64,000 bases of DNA from Algimonas arctica. Its GTDB lineage: Bacteria; Pseudomonadota; Alphaproteobacteria; Caulobacterales; Maricaulaceae. The position numbers were made by a program, and so were the translations under genes. The notes beneath the pieces are model-generated. The model made no database searches, had not been told where the DNA came from, and saw only the letters and a program-made list of their open reading frames with translations. Shown piece after piece: positions 1 through 7,272 of the stretch; position 1 is the stretch's first letter, and the number at the start of each line of letters is the position of its first letter. The DNA lies in the NCBI RefSeq assembly GCF_014652695.1, contig NZ_BMZH01000004.1, positions 1 through 64,000 on the forward strand, given 5' to 3'.

Positions 1-461
1 CGTTGTTTTAGTCTGTCTCATGCTTCACTCCATAAGGATGGAGGTGAGCAAAGTCTCTCTTAGCCCAGGCTCAAATCTGTGCCATGAGCGCTGACGTCAG
101 ACAGTTGCTCGACTTGGAGATGTGGGAACTCGTCTTCGTGTAAAAGCTCCAGATATGCGGTCTTATCTAATGTCGTTTGAGACCATCATAAGTCCCGCTC
201 TTTTCGAGTAGTGTCGATTTAAGGGCAACTATACCTTGTGAGTTTCTTTGGGTCGAACGGCCCAAAATGATTATCCCATCGAAGTACTTTCAATTCTTGT
301 CGTCGTTCTACGGAGCAGTCCGGAGGTGCAACTTTGGTTACCTTCAACACGTCGATTTTCTCAACTTGCATTCCACCCCCTCTATGAGTGCAGATTCCAA
401 TCAATCTGACAGAACATTCCAGCTTGGACGGACTCCTCGCGTTGCGTAAGCTTAATAGAAT

Positions 462-505
462 GGACTCCGACTTTCGCAGCAAAAGCGAGCATCTGTCCGG
501 AGTCC
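462..505. repeat. inverted repeat upstream of the paralogue cluster
   Basis: An 8-base perfect inverted repeat (GGACTCCG at 462-469, CGGAGTCC at 498-505) encloses a 28-base loop that itself contains a short TCGC/GCGA pairing. There is no T-run after the plus-strand arm beyond TAAAA, so it is not an ordinary intrinsic terminator. It lies about 90 bases before the first paralogue and could be a regulatory hairpin or an operator; the role is unknown. Confidence 0.4.
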
Positions 506-529
506 TAAAACGCCCAGAATAAGCCTCTC
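499..529 (+). repeat. upstream element copy A (paralogue cluster)
   Basis: This segment (core GTCCTAAAA, then TAAGCCTCTC) matches positions 2028-2060 upstream of the third paralogue. The similarity continues downstream with gaps all the way to the start codon: both contain CTAGAC, GGAAAG and TATGTTC blocks and a GGATTTGGGGCGCA-like segment before the ATG. This indicates that promoter/leader and gene were duplicated together. A weaker third copy lies at 3082-3110. Confidence 0.55.
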
Positions 530-592
530 AACCATCGCTAGACACACTTAGGGAAAGGGGTATGTTCCTCGTCAGGGGATTTGGGGCGCACC

Positions 593-1318
593 ATGTTACT
601 ACGAGGTTTAACAAAACACGTGAAAGACCAGAACTGGTTTGCCGTGGCGCTCGACTTTTTTATCGTTGTTTTCGGAATTTTGATAGCCTTTCAAATCACG
701 AACTGGAGTGACGCGCGAAGTGAGCGGATTGATGCCGGGAATATTTTGGTGCGGCTGGAACAGGACTTCCAGCAAAAACTTGACCGTACTGACCGGAGTT
801 TGGCTTTATATAAATCCAATCTTGCGGCGGCGGGAAGGCTCATTCGTGGTATCAGGCAAAAACAGCTCGCGGAAGAAACCCTGCTTGATGACATCAGCAT
901 TGCGACTGAATATACGCTACCAACGGGCCCTTCAATAACCTATACGGAGCTTGTTTCGGATGGTCGCCTACAGCTCATTCAAAGCGATGAACTCAGGCGA
1001 GCCCTGTCTGAGCTCAATGACTACGTCAACTTTGCTCGCGGCCAACACGGTTTTTATACAAGCCCACTGGACAGTTCGAGAGGTACGCTCATCTCAGCTC
1101 GAAGTTTAATTGCAACTGGGGTTCCCGTAAAAAAAAATCGTAATTCATTCGCGACGAAAGAGGTCGATCACGCACGTCTGATAAATGACCCGGACATGCT
1201 TGCGGCATTACAAACCGCCTATGGAATACAGGACAACCTTCATGCGATCCTACTCGACAATCGGCAAAGCATTCTGGGTATCCTCGACCTCATCAAAGTA
1301 GAGCAGAAGAAGAGATAA
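593..1318 (+). CDS. paralogue 1 of tandem single-span membrane proteins (DUF6090-like)
   Basis: A 241-residue protein. The N terminus is a polar TKHVKDQNW segment followed by one hydrophobic span (about residues 17-36, LDFFIVVFGILIAFQ) ending in ITNW. Then comes a soluble, helix-rich domain with charged heptad-like stretches and a later YTELVSDGRLQLI motif followed by LRRAL. This architecture and the 'ILIAFQI-NW' and 'L-x-S-G-x-L-x-L-I' signatures resemble DUF6090-type proteins, whose function is unknown to me. The ATG at 593 is chosen over the in-frame TTG at 581 because it aligns with the starts of the next two paralogues. It overlaps the next gene by one base (TAATG), implying translational coupling. 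Confidence 0.75.
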   Translation: MLLRGLTKHVKDQNWFAVALDFFIVVFGILIAFQITNWSDARSERIDAGNILVRLEQDFQQKLDRTDRSLALYKSNLAAAGRLIRGIRQKQLAEETLLDDISIATEYTLPTGPSITYTELVSDGRLQLIQSDELRRALSELNDYVNFARGQHGFYTSPLDSSRGTLISARSLIATGVPVKKNRNSFATKEVDHARLINDPDMLAALQTAYGIQDNLHAILLDNRQSILGILDLIKVEQKKR

Positions 1319-2013
1319 TGCGCCTTCGCTCAGTAACAAAAAACGTGAAAGATCAAAACTGGCTTGCAGTTGCGCTCGACTTTTTTATTGTGGTGACCGG
1401 TATCCTCATCGCTTTCCAAATCACAAATTGGAGCGAGACCCGCCAGGACCGGACGCGCGAACAACAGATAGTTAGCCGTTTGCACGCGGATTTTGAAGCG
1501 CTTGGCCGACGAACCGAAGAGAAGATTGAGTATTTTGAGTCTAGCATTAACGAAATAGAAGAATTTAGACAGCTGATAATCAACTATCCAGAAAGTGCTG
1601 ATATCCAGCAAATCAAAGTTTTTTTCGAAACATCTTTCAACCTTCCTAGCCCGTCTGGCCAATCAGACACTTATGCCCAACTCGTCGCCAGTGGGGACAT
1701 GAAATTACTGTCTAATGATACGCTCCGGGATGAGCTTGTCAGTCATGCCGCGTTAACAGGTCAATTCATGAGTGGAAATCAATCTGTTCGAGAATGGTCA
1801 CGGCCATATCTCACAGCGCTCGTGAGATTAGGCGCGCTGATTGAAGAAATGGCAATGGATGAAGCGGTTGCTATGTCTGGTTCCAAGGCCGATTTAATTG
1901 TCGGAATCAATCTGTATCAGGGTGTTTTTGCAGGCCAATTATCCGTCAATAAATCTCACCAAGAGAGTTTCGCAAAACTTATTAAGATGCTTGCCGAGGA
2001 AAGCAGTAAATGA
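1318..2013 (+). CDS. paralogue 2 of tandem single-span membrane proteins (DUF6090-like)
   Basis: A 231-residue protein very similar to paralogue 1 over the first 40 residues (KDQNWLAVALDFFIVV, then GILIAFQITNW) and less so afterwards. The soluble part has a coiled-coil-like stretch (about residues 48-85) and the motif TYAQLVASGDMKLL followed by LRDEL, matching the YTELVSDGRLQLI region of paralogue 1. The N-terminal span probably anchors it in the inner membrane; which side the helical domain faces is not determinable. It is coupled to paralogue 1 through a TAATG overlap. Function unknown; a structural or sensory role is only conjecture. Confidence 0.75.
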   Translation: MRLRSVTKNVKDQNWLAVALDFFIVVTGILIAFQITNWSETRQDRTREQQIVSRLHADFEALGRRTEEKIEYFESSINEIEEFRQLIINYPESADIQQIKVFFETSFNLPSPSGQSDTYAQLVASGDMKLLSNDTLRDELVSHAALTGQFMSGNQSVREWSRPYLTALVRLGALIEEMAMDEAVAMSGSKADLIVGINLYQGVFAGQLSVNKSHQESFAKLIKMLAEESSK

Positions 2014-2027
2014 TTTTGCGCAAACTC

Positions 2028-2060
2028 GAGTGTCCTAAAATAGCCTAATCTAAGCCTCTC
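2028..2060 (+). repeat. upstream element copy B (paralogue cluster)
   Basis: A sequence with core GTGTCCTAAAATAGCCTAAT followed by TAAGCCTCTC, matching copy A (499-529) and more weakly copy C (3082-3110). Relative to copy A, an extra stretch of about 35 bases follows it before similarity resumes at CTCAACC. It lies in the 147-base gap between paralogues 2 and 3 and likely carries the promoter or leader of paralogue 3. Confidence 0.55.
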
Positions 2061-2160
2061 GCGCTCGGATGCTTAAAACGCTCAAAGAGGGCCGCTCAAC
2101 CCTCACTAGACTAAATTATGGAAAGCGCTATGTTCTGCAATAGCGGATTGGGGCCGCATC

Positions 2161-2955
2161 ATGAGACTTCGAAGTCTTACAAAACATATCCGCGAGCAGA
2201 ATTGGCTCGCGGTGACGCTCGATTTCTGCATTGTCGTCTTTGGCGTCGGGGTCGCGCTAATGGGACAGCAATGGTTGAGCAATGGGCAACAACGCGCCGA
2301 TCTGCGTGTGGCTGAGGCGGCGTTGCAGATTGATCTGTTGACCAATTACAGCAATGCCCAAGAGCGTTTGTCGACAGCCAATTGCCGTAAAGCCAAATAT
2401 CAGGCGATTGGGGCGCAATTGCTGGAGCCGGGCGAGACGTGGACCCCTGTCTCCATGCCGCCTTATCCAAATTCCGGCGGACCGGCGCTGTCTGATGTGT
2501 TTCGATCGCCGCAGCGGTTCTGGGGATCCCGCACGTGGGACGCAGGCCTCGCGCGCGGCACATTCAACCGGATGGCGGATGAACGCCGCGATGCGCTCGA
2601 CCGTCTCTTCCTGCTTACCCGATATGTCGAAGACATTCAGTTTGAAGTTTACACGCTGCAAGGGCGGATGAAGATGCTGGCGGTCGCGACGACGATCAGC
2701 CCGGACGAGCGGCCGCGCTTTTACGAAATTCTGGGGGAGCTGGATGGTAAGAGTACCGCTATCGAGGGCATATCCCGCCAGATTATTGCTTCGATTGAGA
2801 CGCTAGGCGTCAATGTTCCGGCCAATATCACGGCAGAGGTGTTGGCGGACTTACCCGCCGAAAACGCGCGCAGTGCGGCGCTTTATGGCGATTGCTTTGT
2901 GCCGATGGCGTTTCCGATACTGGATATGTCTGTCAGCGGGGGAAACGCGCCATGA
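2161..2955 (+). CDS. paralogue 3 of tandem single-span membrane proteins
   Basis: A 264-residue protein. Its N terminus (TKHIREQNWLAVTLDFCIVV) clearly belongs to the same family as paralogues 1 and 2. The rest is diverged: the span is less hydrophobic at its end (ALMGQQW instead of AFQITNW), and the C-terminal half carries a different WGSRTWDAGLARGTFNRM motif in the place of the YTELV-LQLI motif. It has its own upstream region, duplicated from that of paralogue 1. Its stop overlaps the ATG of a fourth, broken copy (ATGA at 2952-2955). Function unknown. Confidence 0.72.
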   Translation: MRLRSLTKHIREQNWLAVTLDFCIVVFGVGVALMGQQWLSNGQQRADLRVAEAALQIDLLTNYSNAQERLSTANCRKAKYQAIGAQLLEPGETWTPVSMPPYPNSGGPALSDVFRSPQRFWGSRTWDAGLARGTFNRMADERRDALDRLFLLTRYVEDIQFEVYTLQGRMKMLAVATTISPDERPRFYEILGELDGKSTAIEGISRQIIASIETLGVNVPANITAEVLADLPAENARSAALYGDCFVPMAFPILDMSVSGGNAP

Positions 2956-3035
2956 CCCTCGGTCGTCTGACAAAACACGTGAATGACCAAAACTGGTTCG
3001 CCGCGGGGCTAAAAGATCTCGACTATAGCGGTTAG
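2952..3035 (+). pseudogene. truncated fourth paralogue (N-terminal remnant)
   Basis: Starting at the ATGA overlap with paralogue 3, 27 codons are open. The first 18 or so (MTLGRLTKHVNDQNWFAAGL) match the family's conserved N terminus; then the match stops abruptly near position 3008 and a TAG follows at 3033-3035. The transmembrane span and soluble domain are absent and no family sequence is visible downstream. The break is about 290 bases from an integrase gene, so loss through integration/excision or deletion is a reasonable inference. Confidence 0.75.
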
Positions 3036-3081
3036 GGAATACGACCTACGGGTGAGCGATAGGGGTGTTTCACCATTCATT

Positions 3082-3110
3082 CGAGTGTCTCAAAATCGCC
3101 TCAAGTAAGA
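3082..3110 (+). repeat. upstream element copy C (degenerate)
   Basis: GAGTGTCTCAAAATCGCCTC followed by AAGTAAG, similar to copy B (GAGTGTCCTAAAATAGCCTA, then ATCTAAG). It lies 47 bases after the stop of the truncated fourth copy but has no paralogue behind it, so it may be the leader of a lost further copy. Evidence is by eye only. Confidence 0.4.
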
Positions 3111-3164
3111 CACTGGCTGAGGTCATCTTAAGGAGACTTTCCGAGGTCAGCCTTACCCGGAACT

Positions 3165-3175
3165 TAGAATCACGT
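3165..3175. repeat. 11-bp direct repeat, left of integrase (candidate att core)
   Basis: TAGAATCACGT occurs here and again, identical and in the same orientation, at 4835-4845, on the other side of the integrase gene. A chance 11-base match between flanks of this size is unlikely (a few percent by simple count) but not excluded. If real, the pair would bound a mobile segment of about 1.67 kb holding only the integrase. No tRNA gene is present at either copy. Confidence 0.35.
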
Positions 3176-3298
3176 CGTACTGGATTGCCCTGTCAGTTTG
3201 ACTAGAATCTGCACTTTGAGAGCCCATGACTGTCTTGCCGAGACAGTTTGACCTTCTTCGGCACGCAATCAGAGACACTCTAATCCACTGCCGCGAAA

Positions 3299-4621
3299 TC
3301 ATTCACTTCCGGAACGTGACACAGGAAGAGTTCTGGTAACCCATTTCGCCTTTCCCCTCTCAATCATGGAATCAAACATTTCTTTCTCTGCCTTACTCTG
3401 ACCTTCTTTAGTGTTTTGTGGCTTCATAACCGTGGCCTGTTCAAGCTCTGACAGCTCAACACTCGACACAAATTTTGACCAAAGGAGCATTAACTCCGCT
3501 CGCTCAATCAGGAAGTCAGTTCGGAGATATGACGCTTCTACCTTGCCATGAATTTTGTGGGCCAAAGAACGCTCTGCAATATCGCGGTTTTGTCCCGTTT
3601 CAGCAGCCCAAGTCCGAAAGGACGAACGGAAGCCATGCGGCCGATACTCAAGGCCACGCCGCTCCATCAAACGGCTCATACTAGCATCGGAGATAACCCC
3701 TTTTCCTGATTGATTTGGAAAGAGCCATCCATTCCTTTCGAACGGTTCAGCGGCTTTGATGATAGCAAGGCTCTCCGACGACAATGGTGTCCGCCAATCT
3801 CGAGTATGCCCCTTTTGTCCTTTCATCATGTCAGCCGGAACAACCCAAACGTTCTTCTCAATATCCTCCGTCCGAAGGAACCGGACTGGCTTTGACCTCG
3901 CCCCTGGATTCAGGACAAGAAACTTCAGGGCAAGTTGAACGGGCGTTTCTTCATCTAGGCTCGCAAAGAACTCTGGAACTTTGCCCCACGGCATACTTGG
4001 GATATTTTTGACTTGATGACGTTGCTTGCCAAGGAGCGCTTTGGCTTTCTCGACGGCTTGGATATCAACATCCAACCCCATAGCGACCGCATGTTTAAAG
4101 ACGATTTGAAGACGGTTGATTGCTTTCCGTGCTGTGTCAGCTTTTTCATGCCAAATAGGGCCCAAAGTATCCTTGATGTCGTTTTGAGTGATGCTGACGA
4201 TCGGTCGCTTACCAAGAGAAGGTAGGACATGAATCTTAAGCGGGCTGAACCACCGCCCCGCTTTGCCATCGGCACGAAGTTCCGCTTGCCGTGCAACGAA
4301 CGCGATGTCAGCAACATCTGCAAGCGTTACTGTTTTGACAATTTGGGCCTGTCGCGCCGCTTTACGCTCACGCACGGGATCAATGCCATCTATGACAAGT
4401 GCTTGATATTCGTCTCTTATCTGGCGAGCTTTGGATAATGACACCTTGCTCAGCCCTCCCAGCCCCATTTGCCTTTGACGACCATGTAGACGAAAGCGAT
4501 AAATCCACTGACCGTTGTTTCTGTCCGTTTTTCTGAGGAGTAGCCCACCACCGTCACCATACGCCCCTTTTGGACTAGTTTTAATCGCCTTTACAGTAAG
4601 CTTGTTTCGAGAATGTGCCAT
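3299..4621 (-). CDS. P4-type tyrosine recombinase (integrase)
   Basis: A 440-residue site-specific recombinase. The N terminus (about 5-85; KAIKTSPKGAYGDGGGLLLR, then LGLGG-like LSLSKAR) is the DUF4102-type arm-binding domain seen in prophage and island integrases. A SAM-like core-binding region follows, then the catalytic domain with R242 (GARSKPVR), K267, H329-x-x-R332 (PHGFRSSFR), H355 and nucleophile Y365 (EASYLRTD). All catalytic residues are present, so it is probably active. The usual GE after the first Arg is replaced by KP. There is no excisionase, relaxase or cargo gene next to it. The flanking direct repeat and upstream phased repeats suggest a minimal or decayed integrative element. 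Confidence 0.9.
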   Translation of the reverse strand: MAHSRNKLTVKAIKTSPKGAYGDGGGLLLRKTDRNNGQWIYRFRLHGRQRQMGLGGLSKVSLSKARQIRDEYQALVIDGIDPVRERKAARQAQIVKTVTLADVADIAFVARQAELRADGKAGRWFSPLKIHVLPSLGKRPIVSITQNDIKDTLGPIWHEKADTARKAINRLQIVFKHAVAMGLDVDIQAVEKAKALLGKQRHQVKNIPSMPWGKVPEFFASLDEETPVQLALKFLVLNPGARSKPVRFLRTEDIEKNVWVVPADMMKGQKGHTRDWRTPLSSESLAIIKAAEPFERNGWLFPNQSGKGVISDASMSRLMERRGLEYRPHGFRSSFRTWAAETGQNRDIAERSLAHKIHGKVEASYLRTDFLIERAELMLLWSKFVSSVELSELEQATVMKPQNTKEGQSKAEKEMFDSMIERGKAKWVTRTLPVSRSGSE

Positions 4622-4634
4622 TAGTCTTCCCCTT

Positions 4635-4700
4635 TATGTACAATTTTATGTACACCAAAAAGTGAGATAGAGCGACACAAGCTGACACAAAGAGATACAA
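4635..4700. repeat. phased short direct repeats upstream of the integrase
   Basis: Two copies of TATGTACA start at 4635 and 4647 (12 bases apart). They are followed by three 10-base units in exact tandem phase: AGCGACACAA (4671-4680), GCTGACACAA (4681-4690), AGAGATACAA (4691-4700). The spacing is about one helical turn, as expected for sites on one face of the DNA. They lie 14-79 bases upstream of the integrase start, so arm-type integrase sites or an autoregulatory operator are plausible; this is inference. Confidence 0.5.
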
Positions 4701-4768
4701 TATCAACCGTTAGTAATTGAATTTAAACACAATTTGAACCGCTATGATAACAAACGACACAACATCTC

Positions 4769-4795
4769 GGTGCACCCTCGCGGCACCAGTTTTTT
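4769..4795 (+). terminator. intrinsic-terminator-like hairpin with no upstream plus-strand gene
   Basis: GGTGC (4769-4773) and GCACC (4783-4787) can pair around a 9-base loop, followed by AG and a six-T run (4790-4795) on the plus strand. The only annotated transcript entering from the left on the plus strand would be the broken paralogue, about 1.7 kb away. It may end a small RNA or be a relic of the integrated element. Confidence 0.4.
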
Positions 4796-4834
4796 CTTAC
4801 ACTCAAAATTCTGAAACGTGTCTAAGTCGACGCG

Positions 4835-4845
4835 TAGAATCACGT
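4835..4845. repeat. 11-bp direct repeat, right of integrase (candidate att core)
   Basis: Second copy of TAGAATCACGT (first at 3165-3175). The similarity does not extend beyond 11 bases on either side. See the left copy for interpretation. Confidence 0.35.
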
Positions 4846-5055
4846 AAGCCATCGTATCGCGGCAAAGTATGTATGTGGCGTCCAGTCCAAGACGACCGCC
4901 CGCACTGCATTCCCCCACACTTGTCTTCCTGCACTTATTAGATCTCAAACCGACTGCACGGTTCATCAAAACTCAAACAAGACGAGAAAATCTTAACGCC
5001 GTCTTTGGATTTAGCTGTGAAAACTAGTATTCATTGGAATTGTGAGGGCATTTTA

Positions 5056-7221
5056 GTGTCGATAGGCTCAGACGACACACATACAGGCGAGAAATTAGAT
5101 CGCCGCGTATCCGTTCGTCGTAAAGAAGACTTTTTCTGGCTTAAACGATTGGCCGACTTGACGGGCGAAGCGTGTATCGTTGTCAATCGGAACCTCGGCA
5201 TCGAATATGTCGATAAAAAAATCTTCGACCTCCTCAAAATTGCGCCGATTAGTCAGGAGGAACTGACTCAACTCAGCCAACTTACGGGCGTCATGGCTGA
5301 GCAAGGCTACTTTGGTCAGGGTGACCCAAAAGTCTTCGAGGCCCTGATTTCAGATCTTTTGGTCAATCAGAGATTAAAGCAAAACACCTCAACTCAGATC
5401 ATCAACGCCGTCACGCCGTCCGGGCAGCACATCGATATCCGGGTTAGTCTCGGACGTGACGATAGCTACCTTCTCTTGATGCGGGATGTGACCCAAGAAG
5501 AGCTTAAAAAGCGGGCCTTGGATACGGCCCTTCAAGTTGGTCAAAGTGGGTATTGGCTTTACAATCCACGCACAAAAGATCTTCATGTTCGCGCGGATTC
5601 ACTCCGGCAACATTTCACGGATAAAAATTTTAAAATCATAGAAAACACTGGCTTCATGGACGTGATTCATCCTGATGATCGGGAAATGGGCGCCGAAGCC
5701 ATCAACCAAGTTATAAAAACGCGTACACCTAACATTATGACGCTTCGCATTCTTGGCGATGATAAAACGGTGCACTGGCTCAAATCTCATGTGATGCCGA
5801 ACATTGATGAAGGTGGCAAAGTCAGGTCGTTGATTTGCTTTTTTACTGACATCACCCCGCAAATGCAGATCCAACAAGATCTCCGCGATGCGCAGACGAT
5901 TACTGAAGCTGCACTTAAAGCGAAAAATGAATTTCTCGGGCGCCTCTCTCACGAAGTCCGTACACCGCTCAATGCCGTGATTGGCATGGCCGACGCCCTT
6001 GTTCACAATTGTAAAGACGACACGATACGCCCTCAGCTCCTCTTGATACAGAACTCAGCTGAAAAAGTGATGGAGATGGTCGACGGTACGCTCGAACATA
6101 CGAAACTGGCCGATGACGCAGTCGAACTTAATTTACGAGGGTGCTCGCCCAGTGAACTTGTCACAACAGTTTGCCAAAAGTGGGTGGACAAAGCCGCGTT
6201 GGAAAACACGCAGCTCTCCTTTGCGATCCACCCTGATGTCCCTAAAACAATGGTGCTTGATGATTATCGTTACGAGCAATGCCTCAGCAACCTTCTCTCA
6301 AACGCCATAAAGTTTACCCCGGGCGGTACGGTAAAAGTCATCCTCGCGCCCAAAGGAAAAGGCGACAATCAACACCTTGTCCTCGCTGTGCGTGACAATG
6401 GTATTGGGATGACGACTGAGTCCCTAGAGCATATTTTTCAACCCTTCAGGCAGGCCAATAAGTCAATTTCCAGCCGCTTCGGCGGGACGGGTTTAGGGCT
6501 TTCGATCGTCAAAGATCTTGTCGACTTAATGGGCGGGCGTATCAATGTGACCTCTGAGTTTGGCAAGGGAACATTGTTCGCGATTACATTTCCGATTGTC
6601 TCTGCTGAGGCCGCACCAGTATTAGCTGGGCCAACACCTCAAGAAACTCCAACTAGACCCGAAAAAATTGTCCTGTCAAAGCCAAACATCAAACCTATTT
6701 CTGTCCCTGCCGTGGCGATACAAGTGCAGGTTCCGTCTTCACACACGACACCCAAAAACACGCAGTCAAATTCATTATTTGACCAAATTTTGGATAAGGG
6801 CAATTCTAAAGAAAACCCATACAGCAATCTACGCGTTCTAATTGTCGATGATAATGCCACAAATCATATCGTGGTGAGCTCCCTGCTCTCCCATGTCGTC
6901 GGTGAAATCACGACAGCTTTAAACGGCCAAGAAGCGTTAGATCAGCTTAAGCTGAAAACGTTCGACCTTGTTCTCATGGATATTCATATGCCGGTTATGG
7001 ACGGCATTGAGACAACGCTGGCTATTCGGAGTGAACCCTCCCGCTATCAGAACGTCCCGATCATCGCGCTCACCGCCGACCCCCAATATCAACAGGCGCG
7101 CTTATGCCGAAATATTGGGATGAATGCATCGCTTGGTAAGCCGATCAAACTCGCGGCCCTGCTTCAAGCATTTGATGAAGTGCTGCTCGATGACGATAGG
7201 AAAGTCGCGTCGGCGGCATAA
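5056..7221 (+). CDS. hybrid sensor histidine kinase/response regulator
   Basis: A cytoplasmic hybrid kinase without membrane spans. The domain order is two PAS-like regions (about codons 45-150 and 165-290 counted from the upstream TTG at 5005), a HisKA domain with phospho-accepting His in SHEVRTPLN, a HATPase domain (N box SNAIKFT, G boxes DNGIGM and GGTGLGLS), a Pro/Thr-rich linker, and a C-terminal receiver with DD near its start, phospho-acceptor Asp in LVLMDIHMP and a conserved Lys in GKPIK. The GTG at 5056 is preferred because GAGGG sits 8 bases before it; a TTG at 5005 would add 17 residues. No separate response regulator, Hpt or output gene is adjacent, so the partner is unknown. It probably relays phosphate to a distant Hpt protein. 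Confidence 0.88.
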   Translation: MSIGSDDTHTGEKLDRRVSVRRKEDFFWLKRLADLTGEACIVVNRNLGIEYVDKKIFDLLKIAPISQEELTQLSQLTGVMAEQGYFGQGDPKVFEALISDLLVNQRLKQNTSTQIINAVTPSGQHIDIRVSLGRDDSYLLLMRDVTQEELKKRALDTALQVGQSGYWLYNPRTKDLHVRADSLRQHFTDKNFKIIENTGFMDVIHPDDREMGAEAINQVIKTRTPNIMTLRILGDDKTVHWLKSHVMPNIDEGGKVRSLICFFTDITPQMQIQQDLRDAQTITEAALKAKNEFLGRLSHEVRTPLNAVIGMADALVHNCKDDTIRPQLLLIQNSAEKVMEMVDGTLEHTKLADDAVELNLRGCSPSELVTTVCQKWVDKAALENTQLSFAIHPDVPKTMVLDDYRYEQCLSNLLSNAIKFTPGGTVKVILAPKGKGDNQHLVLAVRDNGIGMTTESLEHIFQPFRQANKSISSRFGGTGLGLSIVKDLVDLMGGRINVTSEFGKGTLFAITFPIVSAEAAPVLAGPTPQETPTRPEKIVLSKPNIKPISVPAVAIQVQVPSSHTTPKNTQSNSLFDQILDKGNSKENPYSNLRVLIVDDNATNHIVVSSLLSHVVGEITTALNGQEALDQLKLKTFDLVLMDIHMPVMDGIETTLAIRSEPSRYQNVPIIALTADPQYQQARLCRNIGMNASLGKPIKLAALLQAFDEVLLDDDRKVASAA

Positions 7222-7272
7222 TCTTTAATTTATTCCGCTGACAGTCATCCCTTCTCACGATAAGATCAGCCC

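Larger units (their letters stand above)
1..592. other. 592-bp stretch without a convincing gene
   Basis: No open frame here has a ribosome binding site, recognisable motif or family-like sequence. The longest frame is 87 codons on the minus strand (219-482); it has no family resemblance and overlaps a plus-strand frame of similar size, so I do not call it. The last 100 bases hold a long inverted repeat and a sequence element that recurs upstream of the third paralogue (see those entries). They probably form the leader or promoter region of the paralogue cluster. Confidence 0.6.
4622..5055. other. 434-bp intergenic region between integrase and histidine kinase
   Basis: No gene seen. It holds the phased repeats (4635-4700), a terminator-like hairpin (4769-4795), the right copy of the 11-bp direct repeat (4835-4845) and presumably the kinase promoter. 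Short frames on both strands lack ribosome binding sites and family resemblance. There is no tRNA. Confidence 0.6.

Noticed and set aside
219-482. 87-codon minus-strand frame near the left edge
   Set aside because: No ribosome binding site, no family resemblance, and an open frame of similar length lies on the other strand; not enough to call a gene.
3229-3247. 7-bp inverted repeat ACTGTCT/AGACAGT after the integrase
   Set aside because: It lies downstream of the integrase stop but has no T-run on the minus strand; too weak to call a terminator.
3036-5055. tRNA gene as integrase target
   Set aside because: No cloverleaf or TTCGAAT-type T-arm found on either side of the integrase.
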